A stretch of DNA of 39,174 nt from Terriglobia bacterium (GCA_020073005.1 JAIQFX010000074.1:1-39174); one strand, 5' to 3'. Shown: positions 22,246 through 31,402, counted from the first letter of the stretch. Made by a program: numbers and translations. The notes: generated by a model from the letters alone, not told the origin.

Positions 22246-24432
22246 CTACCGTCCGCCCGTCGTCGTCCGCACGGCGCTCGACGGCAGGCTGAACGCGATG
22301 TACTCGCCCGAGTAGTTGCCGCCGCTGACCGCCACGATGATGTACTGCTTGCCGTCGACCATGTACGTCATCGGCGATCCGCTCTGCGGCGCCGGCATCC
22401 ACACCGCGCCGACCTGATTGCCGTTCGACTTGTCGTACGCGCGCAGCATCGCCCCGCGCGGATGCTCTGGCGTCGTCGTCACGCTCGGATCGCCCGCGAC
22501 GACGAGCGTCTTGGTCACCACGACGCCGACGTTGCCGGACTGACCGGTCTTCGGCACGTTCACGCCGCGCAGCGCGGGGTGATTGCGCACGTTGTCCGGC
22601 GTGTCGCCGTGTGGTACCGACCACACGAGATCGCCGCGGTCGAGATTGATCGCCGCGATCACGCCGTACGGCGGTTTCACGATCGAGAGTCCCTGCACGG
22701 TCGCGCCGAAACCGCCGCCACCCGCGGGAGCCCCGCCACGTCCACCGGCCGCGCCTGCCGCTGCGGGCGGAGGCGTCGGAGGCGGCGGAGGCGCCGCGGG
22801 CCGGCGCGGCGCATCGGCGGCTTCGCCTTCACCACCACCCGTGATCGGACGGAACGTCTGGCCGGCCGTCCCCATCACGTAGTCGAGATCGGAGAAGTCC
22901 TTCGGCGGCGCGACGAGGCCGAGCGGCGAGATGCACGCGTTGCACGCGTGCGTGAAGAAGGTGTGGAGCTCCGGATCGTAAGCCGAGCCTGGCCAGTTCA
23001 CGCCGCCGCTGAGCGTCCCCGACGTCAGCGCGGCGATCGGGCCCTCCGCCTTGCTGACGAGCGGCGGCAGGAACACGGGGCCGAGGCGGTATCGCTTGGC
23101 GGCTTCGAGACCCTGCGCCTTGAGATCGGGCGTGAAGTCGATCAGATCCGATTCCAGCACACCGTTGCGCGAGTAGGCCGGCGGCTTGGTCGGGAACGGC
23201 TGGGTCGGGCTCGTCTTCTCGCCCGGCACGTCGGTCTGCGGAACCGGTTTCTCTTCGATCGGCCACACGGGCTGACCGGTCACGCGATCGAACACGTAGA
23301 GGATGCCCTGCTTGGTGGCCTGCGCGACGGCTTTGATCGGCTTGCCGTTGACCACGATGTCCGCGAGCAGAGGAGCCGCGGGGATGTCGTAGTCCCAGAT
23401 CGGGTGATGGACGATCTGATAGTGCCACTTGCGCTGGCCCGTCTTCAGATCGACGCAGACGAGGCTGTCGCCGAACAGATTATTGCCGGGACGATGGCCG
23501 CCGTAGAGATCCGACGTCGGATCTTCGACGGGCAGATAGACGAGGCCGAGTTCCTCGTCGACCGTGATCTGCGACCACACGCCCGTGTTGCCGTTGACGG
23601 CCCACGATTCCTTTTCCCAGGTGTCGTTGCCGAATTCACCCGGACGAGGAATCGTGTTGAACGTCCAGAGCAGCTTGCCGCTGCGGACGTCCCACGCGCG
23701 CACGAGGCCCTTCGTGTTGTTGTGGGTCTTGACGGTCAGGCCTTCGCGGAACGACGAGCCGACGATGACGACGTCCTTCGCGACGGTCGGCGTCGAGTGC
23801 AGGCCGATTTCGCCGGTCTCCAGATCGATCTGTTCGCCTTTGCCGACGACCGCGCCGACCTTCATGTCGATGACCCCGGCCTTGCCGAACGTGTTGATCG
23901 GCGTGCCGGTCTTCGCGTTGAGCTCGACGAGGCGGTAGCCGGTGGTCACGAAGATCACGCGCTCGTCGCCTTTGCCGTCCGTCCAGTACGAGAGACCGCG
24001 GCCGGAGAGCTGCCGCGGCGCGTTGACGGCGCGCGCGCCTTCCTTCTCGGCGTGGACCCAGATGAGCTCGCCGGTCTTGGCGTCGAGCGCGACGACGGAG
24101 CGGCGCGTGCCGCCCGTCGCGTAGATGACGCCCTTGACCATCAGCGGCGTCCCCTCGAGCTTGAACTCGGGCCGCGTGCCGAGATTGTCGGTCTTGAAGC
24201 GCCACGCGACTTCGAGCTGATTGAAGTTGCCCGCGTTGATCTGATCGAGCGGGGAGTAGCGCGAGCCTCTCACGTCGGCGGTGTAGTGCGTCCATTCGCC
24301 GTTCTTCGTGCTCGGTTGACCAGCCGCCTGGCCCGAGAGGCGTGCGGTGATGTGTGGCGCCACCGCCATCACACCGAGCGCGCCGGCCATCGAGAGCGCG
24401 GCCAGCGCCGTACGTCTGCCTGTACGTGTCAT
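22246..24432 (-). CDS. PQQ-type quinoprotein dehydrogenase, paralog 1
   Basis: 728-residue protein of the glucose-dehydrogenase-like PQQ family, eight-bladed propellers that oxidise sugars or alcohols with pyrroloquinoline quinone. A signal sequence or anchor (ALAALSMAGALGVMAV) is followed by WTHYTADVRGSRYSPLDQIN, VAWRFKTDNLGTRPEFKLEG, the repeated tryptophan-dock motifs (ALDAKTGELIWVH, AWDVRSGKLLWTF, CVDLKTGQRKWHY) and VHHPIWDYDIPAAPLL. There is no CxxCH heme site, so an external electron acceptor is needed. A Pro/Ala/Gly-rich insert of about 40 residues (near residue 545) interrupts the propeller. AAAGGG lies about eight bases before the ATG at 24432. It is the most divergent of three tandem copies. 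Confidence 0.88.
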   Translation of the reverse strand: MTRTGRRTALAALSMAGALGVMAVAPHITARLSGQAAGQPSTKNGEWTHYTADVRGSRYSPLDQINAGNFNQLEVAWRFKTDNLGTRPEFKLEGTPLMVKGVIYATGGTRRSVVALDAKTGELIWVHAEKEGARAVNAPRQLSGRGLSYWTDGKGDERVIFVTTGYRLVELNAKTGTPINTFGKAGVIDMKVGAVVGKGEQIDLETGEIGLHSTPTVAKDVVIVGSSFREGLTVKTHNNTKGLVRAWDVRSGKLLWTFNTIPRPGEFGNDTWEKESWAVNGNTGVWSQITVDEELGLVYLPVEDPTSDLYGGHRPGNNLFGDSLVCVDLKTGQRKWHYQIVHHPIWDYDIPAAPLLADIVVNGKPIKAVAQATKQGILYVFDRVTGQPVWPIEEKPVPQTDVPGEKTSPTQPFPTKPPAYSRNGVLESDLIDFTPDLKAQGLEAAKRYRLGPVFLPPLVSKAEGPIAALTSGTLSGGVNWPGSAYDPELHTFFTHACNACISPLGLVAPPKDFSDLDYVMGTAGQTFRPITGGGEGEAADAPRRPAAPPPPPTPPPAAAGAAGGRGGAPAGGGGFGATVQGLSIVKPPYGVIAAINLDRGDLVWSVPHGDTPDNVRNHPALRGVNVPKTGQSGNVGVVVTKTLVVAGDPSVTTTPEHPRGAMLRAYDKSNGNQVGAVWMPAPQSGSPMTYMVDGKQYIIVAVSGGNYSGEYIAFSLPSSAVRTTTGGR

Positions 24433-24453
24433 TCGTTTATCCCTTTGTCTTTT

Positions 24454-24495
24454 GAGCTCTCAGCTTTCAGTTTTCAGTTTTCAGTTTCTCTCATC
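24454..24495. repeat. heptad-period repeat, CAG(T/C)TTT units
   Basis: Consecutive seven-base units gagctct, cagcttt, cagtttt, cagtttt, cagtttc, tctcatc run from 24454 to 24495. They fill the 58-base gap between paralogs 2 and 1 of the quinoprotein array and run into the stop codon of paralog 2 (24491-24493). Confidence 0.75.
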
Positions 24496-26749
24496 TCTGT
24501 CCCGCCGTTGACGGGGTGCTCGCCGGCAGCGCAAACGAAATGTACTCGCCCGAGTAGACGCCGCCGCTGACGGCGACGACGATGTACTGGCGGCCGTCGG
24601 GCCCTTTGTACGTCATGGGCGAGCCGCTTTGCGCCGCCGGCATCCAGACCGCACCGACTTCGGCGCCGGTGTCCTTGTTGTACGCGCGCAGCATCGCGCC
24701 GCGCGGCCGTCCGGGCGGCGCCGTCACCTGCGGATCGCCGAGGACGACGAGCGTCTTCGTCACGAGCAGGCCGACGCTGCCGTTCTGTCCGGTCTTCGGG
24801 ATGGTCATCCCGGCGAGCGCCGGCGCGTTGCGCACGTTGTCCGGCGTGTCGCCGTGCGGGACCTGCCACTTGAGCTCGCCCTTGTCGAGATCGATCGCCG
24901 TGAGCACGCCGTACGGCGGCTTCACGATCGGCAGACCTTCGACCTGCAAACCACCACCGCCGCCGCCCGCGCCGCGACCAGCTGCGCCCGGCGCTCCCGG
25001 CGCGCCCGCGCCTCCGGCTGCCGCGCCAGCGCCCCGGCCGCCGCCGCGACCGCCGCGTCCGGCCGCGGCTGCTTCAGGCGGCGCGCCGCCGCCGGCGCGG
25101 CCGCCGCGCTGCGGTGCATCCGCCGCGCTCCCGAAGCCCGGACCCTCGGCGACGCGGAAGTCCGTTCCGCCGACGCCGGAGACGTACCGAATGTCCGAGA
25201 AGCCGGCGGGCGGTTCACGCAACGAGAGACCACTGACGAACGCCAACGCGGCTTGTGCGTACACCGTGTGCGTTTCCGGATCCGCGCCCGCGCCTGGCCA
25301 GTTCGTGCCGCCGCTCGCATTGCCGACGTTGATCGCGCCACGCATCGGACCATTCAGTTGACCGAGAAGCGGAGGATTGAACATGCCGGCAACGCGATAG
25401 CTCTTCAGATTCTCGAGCGCCTGCGCGCGCATCGCGGGCGTGAAGTCGATCAGATCGTCCGGCACCTTGAGATACGGCCGGCCGTAGGCCGGCGGCTTGG
25501 TCGGGAACGGCTGCGTCGGCGATGTCTTCTCGCCGGACACGTCCGACTGCTGCACCGGGCGCTCTTCGATCGGCCAAATCGGCTGGCCGGTGATGCGGTC
25601 GAACACATAGAGGAACGACTGCTTGCTCGGGACCGCGACGGCCTTGATCAGTTTGCCGTTCACGTTCGCGTCGAGCAGGATCGGCGCCGACGACATGTCG
25701 TAGTCCCAGATCGGGTGATGGACCATCTGGAAGTGCCACTTGCGCTGGCCCGTCTTGAGGTCCACGCAGACGATGCTGTCGCCGAACAGATTGTTGCCGG
25801 GGCGATGACCGCCGTAGTAGTCCGAGGTCGGATCTTCGACGGGCAGGTAGACGAGGCCGGCTTCTTCATCAACGGTGATCTGCGACCACACGCCCGTGTT
25901 GCCGTTGGTCGCCCACGATTCGTTCTCCCAGGTGTCGTTGCCGAACTCGCCCGGCCGGGGAATCGTGTTGAACGTCCAGAGCAGCTTGCCGGTCTTCACG
26001 TCGAACGCGCGAACCAGACCCTTGGTGTTGTTGTGCGTGACGACGGTCATGCCTTCTTTGAACGACGAGCCGACGAGCACGACGTCCTTGACGACCGTTG
26101 GCGTCGAGTGAATCCCGATCTCACCGGTCTCGAGGTCGATCTGCTGGCCCTTGCCGACGACCGCGCCCTTCTTGAGATCGACGACGCCGCCTTCGCCGAA
26201 CGACTGGATCATCGAGCCGTTCTTCGCGTTCAACTCGATGAGCCGATAGCCCGTTGTCATGTAGATGACGCGCTCGTCGTTGCGGCCGTCGGTCCAGTAG
26301 GCGACGCCGCGGCCGGAGAGCTGGCGCGGCGCGATCGCGGCGCGATTGCCTTCGCGATAGCTGTGCGACCAAATCAGTTCGCCGGTTCTGCCGTCGAGGG
26401 CGACGACGGAGCGGCGCGTGCCGGCCGTCGTGTAGAGCGTGCCGCGAATCGCCAGCGGCGTGCCCTCGAGTTTGAATTCGGGGCGCGTGCCGAGGTTGTC
26501 GGTCTTGAAGCGCCACGCGACTTCGAGTTGATTGAAGTTGCTCGCGTTGATCTGATCGAGCGGGGAGTACTTCGTGCCGCGCATGTCCGCCGTGTAGTGC
26601 GTCCAATCCCCGTTCTTCGTGCTTGGCTGCCCGACCGCCTGGCCGGCGAGCCGCGCCGTGAGGCCTCGCGGCCCGCCGACGATCAGCCCGACGAGCACGA
26701 CGAGCGAGAGACCTGCGAGAGCCGATCGCGTGAGTGTTCGCATCTTCAT
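24491..26749 (-). CDS. PQQ-type quinoprotein dehydrogenase, paralog 2
   Basis: 752-residue relative of the neighbouring quinoproteins with signal sequence MKMRTLTRSALAGLSLVVLV. Motifs: WTHYTADMRGTKYSPLDQIN, ALDGRTGELIWSHSY, AFDVKTGKLLWTF, CVDLKTGQRKWHFQ and VHHPIWDYDMSSAPILL. In the first 430 mature residues it differs from paralog 3 at only about a dozen positions. The Gly/Ala/Arg-rich insert is the longest of the three, about 65 residues (positions about 575-640), and is where the copies differ most. There is no heme c site. AGGA precedes the ATG at 26749, which lies 16 bases after the stop of paralog 3, so the two are one transcript. Confidence 0.88.
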   Translation of the reverse strand: MKMRTLTRSALAGLSLVVLVGLIVGGPRGLTARLAGQAVGQPSTKNGDWTHYTADMRGTKYSPLDQINASNFNQLEVAWRFKTDNLGTRPEFKLEGTPLAIRGTLYTTAGTRRSVVALDGRTGELIWSHSYREGNRAAIAPRQLSGRGVAYWTDGRNDERVIYMTTGYRLIELNAKNGSMIQSFGEGGVVDLKKGAVVGKGQQIDLETGEIGIHSTPTVVKDVVLVGSSFKEGMTVVTHNNTKGLVRAFDVKTGKLLWTFNTIPRPGEFGNDTWENESWATNGNTGVWSQITVDEEAGLVYLPVEDPTSDYYGGHRPGNNLFGDSIVCVDLKTGQRKWHFQMVHHPIWDYDMSSAPILLDANVNGKLIKAVAVPSKQSFLYVFDRITGQPIWPIEERPVQQSDVSGEKTSPTQPFPTKPPAYGRPYLKVPDDLIDFTPAMRAQALENLKSYRVAGMFNPPLLGQLNGPMRGAINVGNASGGTNWPGAGADPETHTVYAQAALAFVSGLSLREPPAGFSDIRYVSGVGGTDFRVAEGPGFGSAADAPQRGGRAGGGAPPEAAAAGRGGRGGGRGAGAAAGGAGAPGAPGAAGRGAGGGGGGLQVEGLPIVKPPYGVLTAIDLDKGELKWQVPHGDTPDNVRNAPALAGMTIPKTGQNGSVGLLVTKTLVVLGDPQVTAPPGRPRGAMLRAYNKDTGAEVGAVWMPAAQSGSPMTYKGPDGRQYIVVAVSGGVYSGEYISFALPASTPSTAGQR

Positions 26750-26765
26750 GAATGAGTCCTCGTTG

Positions 26766-28994
26766 CTAGTGACCACCGGTTGAACTGCCCGATCCCGCGG
26801 GCAAACTGAAGGCGATGTACTCGCCTGAGTAAACGCCACCGCTCACTGCCACCACGATGTATTGCCGGCCATCGGGTCCCTTGTAGGTCATGGGCGAGCC
26901 GCTCTGCGGGGCCGGCATCCAGACCGCACCGACTTCCGCGCCGGTGTCCTTGTTGTACGCGCGCAGCATCGCGCCGCGCGGCCGTCCGGGCGGCGCCGTG
27001 ACCGTCGGATCGCCGAGAATCACGAGTGTCTTGGTGACGAGCAGCCCGACGCTGCCGCCCTGACCTGTCTTCGGGATCGTCATCCCCGCGAGCGCCGGGT
27101 TGTTGCGCACGTTGTCCGGCGTGTCGCCGTGCGGCACCTGGAACTTCAGCTCGCCCTTGTCGAGATCGATCGCCGCGAGCACGCCATACGGCGGCTTCAC
27201 AATCGGCAGACCCTCGACCTGCAGACCGCCGCCACCGCCGCGACCAGCCGCCGCCGGCGCCGCAGCGCCCGCCACAGGAGCGCCGGCCGCGCCGCGTCCA
27301 CCTCGTCCGCCGCGACCGGCCGCGGCGGGTTCCGCTGCCGCTGCGCCCGCCCGGCCGCCGCGTTGTGGCGCATCCGCCGCGCTGCCGAAGCCCGGGCCTT
27401 CCGCGACGCGGAACTCGGTCCCGCTCGTGCCGGCGACGTACCGAATGTCGGAGAACCCTGCCGGCGGCTCGCGTACCGAGAGACCGCCGACGGCCGTCAT
27501 GCTGGCTTCGGCATAAACGATGTGCGTTTCGGGATCGGCGCCGGCGCCCGGCCAGTTCGTGCCGCCGCTCGCGTTGCCCGTATTGATGGCGCCGCGAATC
27601 CCGTTCGGATTGCCGACGACCGCGGGATTGAACATGCCGGCGACGCGATAGCTCTTCAGATTCTCGAGCGCCTGCGCGCGCATGGCCGGCGTGAAGTCGA
27701 TCAGATCGTCCGGCACCTTGAGATACGGCCGGCCGTAGGCCGGCGGCTTGGTCGGGAACGGCTGCGTGGGCGACGTCTTCTCGCCGGGCACGTCCGACTG
27801 CTGCACCGCGCGCTCTTCGATCGGCCAGATCGGTTGACCCGTGATGCGATCGAAGACGTAGAGGAACGACTGCTTGCTCGGGACCGCGACGGCCTTGATC
27901 AGTTTGCCGTTCACGTTCGCGTCGAGCAGGATCGGCGCCGACGAGGCGTCGTAATCCCAGATCGGGTGGTGCACCATCTGGAAGTGCCACTTGCGCTGAC
28001 CGGTCTTCAAATCCACGCAGACGATGCTGTCGCCGTAGAGATTGTTGCCGGGGCGATGCCCGCCGTAGTAGTCCGACGTCGGATCTTCCACGGGCAGGTA
28101 CACGAGGCCCGCGTCTTCATCAACCGTGATCTGCGACCACACGCCCGTATTGCCGTTGGTCGCCCATGATTCGTTCTCCCAGGTGTCGTTGCCGAATTCT
28201 CCCGGGCGCGGAATCGTGTTGAACGTCCAGAGCAGCTTGCCCGTGCGGACGTCGAACGCGCGCACGAGGCCCTTCGTGTTGTTGTGCGTGACGACGGTCA
28301 TGCCTTCTTTGAACGATGAGCCGACGAGCACGACGTCTTTCACGACCGTCGGCGTCGAGTGGAGACCGATTTCACCGACCTCGAGATCGATCTGCTGGCC
28401 CTTGCCGACGACCGCGCCCTTCTTGAGATCGACCACGCCGCCTTCGCCGAACGACTGCACCATCGAGCCGTTCTTGGCGTTGAGCGCGATGAGGCGATAG
28501 CCGGTGGTGACATACAGCACGCGCTCGTCGTTGCGGCCGTCGGTCCAGTACGCGACGCCGCGGCCGGAGAGCTGGCGCGGGGCAATCGCGGCGCGATTGC
28601 CTTCGCGATAGCTGTGCGACCAGATCAACTCGCCCGTCTTCCCATCAAGCGCGACGACGGAGCGGCGCGTCCCTGCCGTCGTGTAGAGTGTCCCGCGGAT
28701 GGCGAGCGGCGTCCCTTCGAGCTTGAATTCGGGGCGCGTGCCGAGATTGTCGGTCTTGAAGCGCCACGCGACTTCGAGTTGATTGAAGTTGCTCGCGTTG
28801 ATCTGATCGAGCGGGGAGTATTTCGTGCCGCGCATGTCCGCGGTGTAGTGGGTCCAGTCCCCGTTCTTCGTGCTTGGCTGCCCGACTGCCTGGCCCGCGA
28901 GGCGCGCGGTCACTCCCGGACCGGCGATGATCACGCCGGCAAGCAGAACAAGCGAGACGATCGCCACGGCGGCTCGACGGACGCTTCGTGTCAT
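26766..28994 (-). CDS. PQQ-type quinoprotein dehydrogenase, paralog 3 (first of the array)
   Basis: 742-residue quinoprotein, the promoter-proximal member of the array. The signal sequence is MTRSVRRAAVAIVSLVLLAGV. It shares with paralog 2 the propeller docking motifs (ALDGKTGELIWSHSY, AFDVRTGKLLWTF, CVDLKTGQRKWHFQ), VHHPIWDYDASSAPILL and the C-terminal GAVWMPAPQSGSPMTYKGPD. The Ala/Gly-rich insert here is about 55 residues. AGGAG lies six bases before the ATG at 28994, a better site than those of the other two, so this copy may be translated most. No genes for PQQ synthesis or for a cytochrome partner lie in the window. Confidence 0.88.
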   Translation of the reverse strand: MTRSVRRAAVAIVSLVLLAGVIIAGPGVTARLAGQAVGQPSTKNGDWTHYTADMRGTKYSPLDQINASNFNQLEVAWRFKTDNLGTRPEFKLEGTPLAIRGTLYTTAGTRRSVVALDGKTGELIWSHSYREGNRAAIAPRQLSGRGVAYWTDGRNDERVLYVTTGYRLIALNAKNGSMVQSFGEGGVVDLKKGAVVGKGQQIDLEVGEIGLHSTPTVVKDVVLVGSSFKEGMTVVTHNNTKGLVRAFDVRTGKLLWTFNTIPRPGEFGNDTWENESWATNGNTGVWSQITVDEDAGLVYLPVEDPTSDYYGGHRPGNNLYGDSIVCVDLKTGQRKWHFQMVHHPIWDYDASSAPILLDANVNGKLIKAVAVPSKQSFLYVFDRITGQPIWPIEERAVQQSDVPGEKTSPTQPFPTKPPAYGRPYLKVPDDLIDFTPAMRAQALENLKSYRVAGMFNPAVVGNPNGIRGAINTGNASGGTNWPGAGADPETHIVYAEASMTAVGGLSVREPPAGFSDIRYVAGTSGTEFRVAEGPGFGSAADAPQRGGRAGAAAAEPAAAGRGGRGGRGAAGAPVAGAAAPAAAGRGGGGGLQVEGLPIVKPPYGVLAAIDLDKGELKFQVPHGDTPDNVRNNPALAGMTIPKTGQGGSVGLLVTKTLVILGDPTVTAPPGRPRGAMLRAYNKDTGAEVGAVWMPAPQSGSPMTYKGPDGRQYIVVAVSGGVYSGEYIAFSLPAGSGSSTGGH

Positions 28995-29070
28995 GGTTGA
29001 CTCCTGCACGCTCGGCGCTGACGGCCTCGCGCTTCGATCAGGACACATGCTGCGACACTGGGACGAGCAC

Positions 29071-29098
29071 AATATATATCGATAAAGGTCCGCTTCAA
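29071..29098 (-). promoter_or_regulatory. sigma-70-type promoter of the quinoprotein array
   Basis: On the minus strand TTGAAG (29098-29093), a 16-base spacer, then TATATT (29076-29071). Transcription would start near 29064 and give a leader of about 70 bases before the ATG at 28994. The AT-rich patch stands out in this genome. Confidence 0.6.
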
Positions 29099-29121
29099 CT
29101 GAAAACTCGGCCGGAGGGCTG

Positions 29122-30267
29122 GTGAAGGTCGCTCAGGTTAACTGCGTCTTCGACAACGGGTTCACGGACCCGGAGGCGCTGCTCGAACGCTACACGACGC
29201 TCACCGGCTGGAGCGAGGCGCTCGTCGCGGCCGGCGCCGCGCCGGTGACTGTCGTCCAGCGATTCCACCGGTCGCTTCGGCTGACGAAACACGACGTCGA
29301 GTACATATTCGTGGAGGATGGCGGGCCCTGCCACCCGTCGCCGTGGCGAGCGTCGCGTGCCGTGGCGCGCGCCGTTGCCGCGTTGTCTCCAGATGTCGCG
29401 CACGTGAACGGTCTGGAGTTTCCGATGCAGGTGCGGCAATTGCGATCGGTGCTTCCGCCGGCGTCCGCGATCGTCGTGCAGAATCACGCCGGCGGCGGCG
29501 GGGTGGGCCGCGCGCCGGCCCTCCGCATCCTGTGGCGCGCCGCGAGACGATCGGTCGACGGCTTTCTCTTCGCGGCGGAAGAACACGTACACGCGTGGCG
29601 ACGCGCCGGCGTCATCGCGCCGCGGCAACCGGCGTATCTCGTCATGGAGGCGAGCACGACGTTCCAGCCGCTGCCGCGCGCCAGCGCCGTCCAGGCGAGC
29701 GGGTTGACGGGAATGCCGGCGGTGTTGTGGGTCGGTCGCCTGGACGCGAACAAGGATCCGCTGACCGTCGTGGACGGCTTCGAGCGCGCGCTGCCGGCGC
29801 TCCCGGGCGCATCGCTCACGATGATCTTCGGGACTGACGAGCTGCTGCCCGACGTCCGCCACCGGATCGAGACGTCGTCCGCGCTTCGCGGACGCGTGCG
29901 GCTCGTCGGCGAGGTGCCGCATGCGCAGTTGCCCGCCTTCTACAGCGCGGCGGACCTCTTCATCGTCGGGAGTCATCGCGAGGGCAGCGGGTACGCATTG
30001 ATGGAAGCCTGCGCGTGCGGAGCCGTCCCGGCCGTGACCGACATTCCGACGTTTCGATTGCTGACCGCTGACGGATCGCTCGGCGCGTTGTGGACGGCGG
30101 GCGACGCGATCGATTGCGGCAGGGCGCTCGTGCAACTCGGGCAGAGCGATCTCGCGGCGCGCAGGGCGCAGGTCGCGGATCACTTCGCGCGCACGCTCAG
30201 CTGGCCGGCCGTCGGCCGCCGCGCGCTTGACATTTACGCCGAGGTGTTGAAAAAGAGGGGCGCCTAG
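29122..30267 (+). CDS. GT4-family glycosyltransferase
   Basis: 381-residue glycosyltransferase of GT-B fold, family 4 type, which moves sugars from nucleotide donors to lipids, glycans or polysaccharide precursors. The N-terminal half has VKVAQVNCVFDNGFTDPE and a VAHVNGLEF strand; the C-terminal half has VLWVGRLDANKDPLTVVDGF, VRLVGEVPHAQLPAFYSAAD, and the donor-site E-x7-E region REGSGYALMEACACGAVPAV with TDIPTFRLL. The GTG at 29122 has GGAGG four bases upstream. A CheY-like gene follows after 2 bases. No other polysaccharide genes are near, so the product is unknown. Confidence 0.87.
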   Translation: MKVAQVNCVFDNGFTDPEALLERYTTLTGWSEALVAAGAAPVTVVQRFHRSLRLTKHDVEYIFVEDGGPCHPSPWRASRAVARAVAALSPDVAHVNGLEFPMQVRQLRSVLPPASAIVVQNHAGGGGVGRAPALRILWRAARRSVDGFLFAAEEHVHAWRRAGVIAPRQPAYLVMEASTTFQPLPRASAVQASGLTGMPAVLWVGRLDANKDPLTVVDGFERALPALPGASLTMIFGTDELLPDVRHRIETSSALRGRVRLVGEVPHAQLPAFYSAADLFIVGSHREGSGYALMEACACGAVPAVTDIPTFRLLTADGSLGALWTAGDAIDCGRALVQLGQSDLAARRAQVADHFARTLSWPAVGRRALDIYAEVLKKRGA

Positions 30268-30269
30268 CC

Positions 30270-30638
30270 ATGCCCTCGACGGTGCTCGTCGTCGACGACG
30301 ATCCCAACCTGGTCAGGTTGATGAGCAAGTTCCTCAGGCTGGAGGGCTTCGCATCGGCGTCCGCGGCCAACGGGCAGGAAGCGTTGACGTATCTGCGTGG
30401 CGGTGGAGACGCGAACGTCATCCTGTTGGATCTCCGCATGCCCGTGATGGACGGCTGGGCGTTTCGCCGCGAACAGAAGGGCGATCCGGACCTCGCCGGC
30501 ATTCCGATCGTCGTGCTCTCCGGCGTCGACGCCGATCACGTGAGCGATCTGGAAGCCGCCGCGGCGTTCAACAAGCCGGTCAGTTTTCCCGACGTGATTG
30601 GCGTCGTGCGCCGCCTGTGCGACGCGCAGACCGCGTGA
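30270..30638 (+). CDS. single-domain response regulator (CheY-like)
   Basis: 122-residue receiver without output domain. The acidic pair is in VLVVDDDPNLVR, phospho-acceptor Asp54 in VILLDLRMPVMDGW, the Ser/Thr position in VVLSGVDADH and Lys in FNKPVSFPDVIGVV. All conserved residues are present, so it should take part in phospho-transfer. The ATG at 30270 lies two bases after the glycosyltransferase stop, with GAGGGG ten bases upstream. The 3' end overlaps that of the convergent methyltransferase by 59 bases. No kinase is adjacent. Confidence 0.88.
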   Translation: MPSTVLVVDDDPNLVRLMSKFLRLEGFASASAANGQEALTYLRGGGDANVILLDLRMPVMDGWAFRREQKGDPDLAGIPIVVLSGVDADHVSDLEAAAAFNKPVSFPDVIGVVRRLCDAQTA

Positions 30639-31290
30639 CGGGCGTCGCGCACATCACGGCAAACGCGTCCTTGCGCCAGACGATCTCGACGCGGAACCCG
30701 CACGACTTGAGCAACGCGACTTCGTCGTCCAGCGGGACGTAAACGTCCTCGCGCGCCCAGGCGCGCAGGAACGCGGCGGCCCGCGCCGCGGAGTGCGACG
30801 CGCGCAAGTGCGTGATCCACGCGCGCCGCTGCGCGTCGGCGATCGCCGCGTCGCGCGCCGGATGACAGTCCGCGCTCACGAGCCTGCCGCCTCGCCGGAG
30901 CGCGGCCCGCACGCGCGAATACAGTCGCCGCTTGGCGTCGCGCGTCCGCACGTGGTGCAGCGCGAACGACGCGACCACCGCGTCCGCGCGCGGCAGGGGC
31001 GTGCGCAAGAACGATCCGCGGACGAGCGTGCCACGCGGTCCAAGGCGTCGCGCCGCCAGGCGCAGGATGTCGGCGTCGGCGTCGATCCCGACGACTCGGG
31101 CGCGACGCGCGCGGTCGAGGCAGCGCGCGGACAGCGCGCCGGTGCCGACGCCGAGGTCCACGATCGTGCGGGCCCCGGGGTGGATGGTCGCCGCGGCGGC
31201 CTCCAGCAAGTCGGCGTAATTTGGAATCAAAGTACGGATCTGTCGGTCGTAGTCGGCGAGGCGGATGCCCAAATGGGAGGCGACGCTCAT
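30580..31290 (-). CDS. class I SAM-dependent methyltransferase
   Basis: 236-residue methyltransferase. Motif I is TIVDLGVGTGALSARCLD, the strand 2 acidic end VVGIDADADILRLAARRL, then VRGSFLRTPLPRADAVVASF, ALHHVRTRDAKRRLYSRV and a motif III-like ALRRGGRLVSADCHP. The last 19 residues (VTRSARRTGGARRQSRREN) are a basic tail encoded on the strand opposite the receiver gene, which overlaps by 59 bases. The ATG at 31290 (MSVASHLG) is chosen; ATG at 31308 or GTG at 31335 would add 6 or 15 residues and none has a clear ribosome binding site. Substrate unknown. Confidence 0.78.
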   Translation of the reverse strand: MSVASHLGIRLADYDRQIRTLIPNYADLLEAAAATIHPGARTIVDLGVGTGALSARCLDRARRARVVGIDADADILRLAARRLGPRGTLVRGSFLRTPLPRADAVVASFALHHVRTRDAKRRLYSRVRAALRRGGRLVSADCHPARDAAIADAQRRAWITHLRASHSAARAAAFLRAWAREDVYVPLDDEVALLKSCGFRVEIVWRKDAFAVMCATPVTRSARRTGGARRQSRREN

Positions 31291-31370
31291 GGACGGTGGC
31301 GCCCACATGATCCATCGAAATGCATACGCTTGCACTATTTGCCGGGTGTCCGGGCCGTGAGCGATCCGCT

Positions 31371-31376
31371 ATGATG
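31371..31376 (+). promoter_or_regulatory. candidate -10 element (TATGAT) of the beta-lactamase-like gene
   Basis: CGCTATGATG lies 26 bases before the ATG at 31403. The leader holds a short hairpin from GCCGG and CCGGC (within 31384-31398). Confidence 0.4.
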
Positions 31377-31402
31377 AAGGTTGCCGGTCTTGCCGGCGGT
31401 TC

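Noticed and set aside
22920-22950. Possible cytochrome c motif in quinoprotein paralog 1 (HACNACISPLG)
   Set aside because: The form is CxxC followed by Ile, not CxxCH, and the other two paralogs lack the Cys residues.
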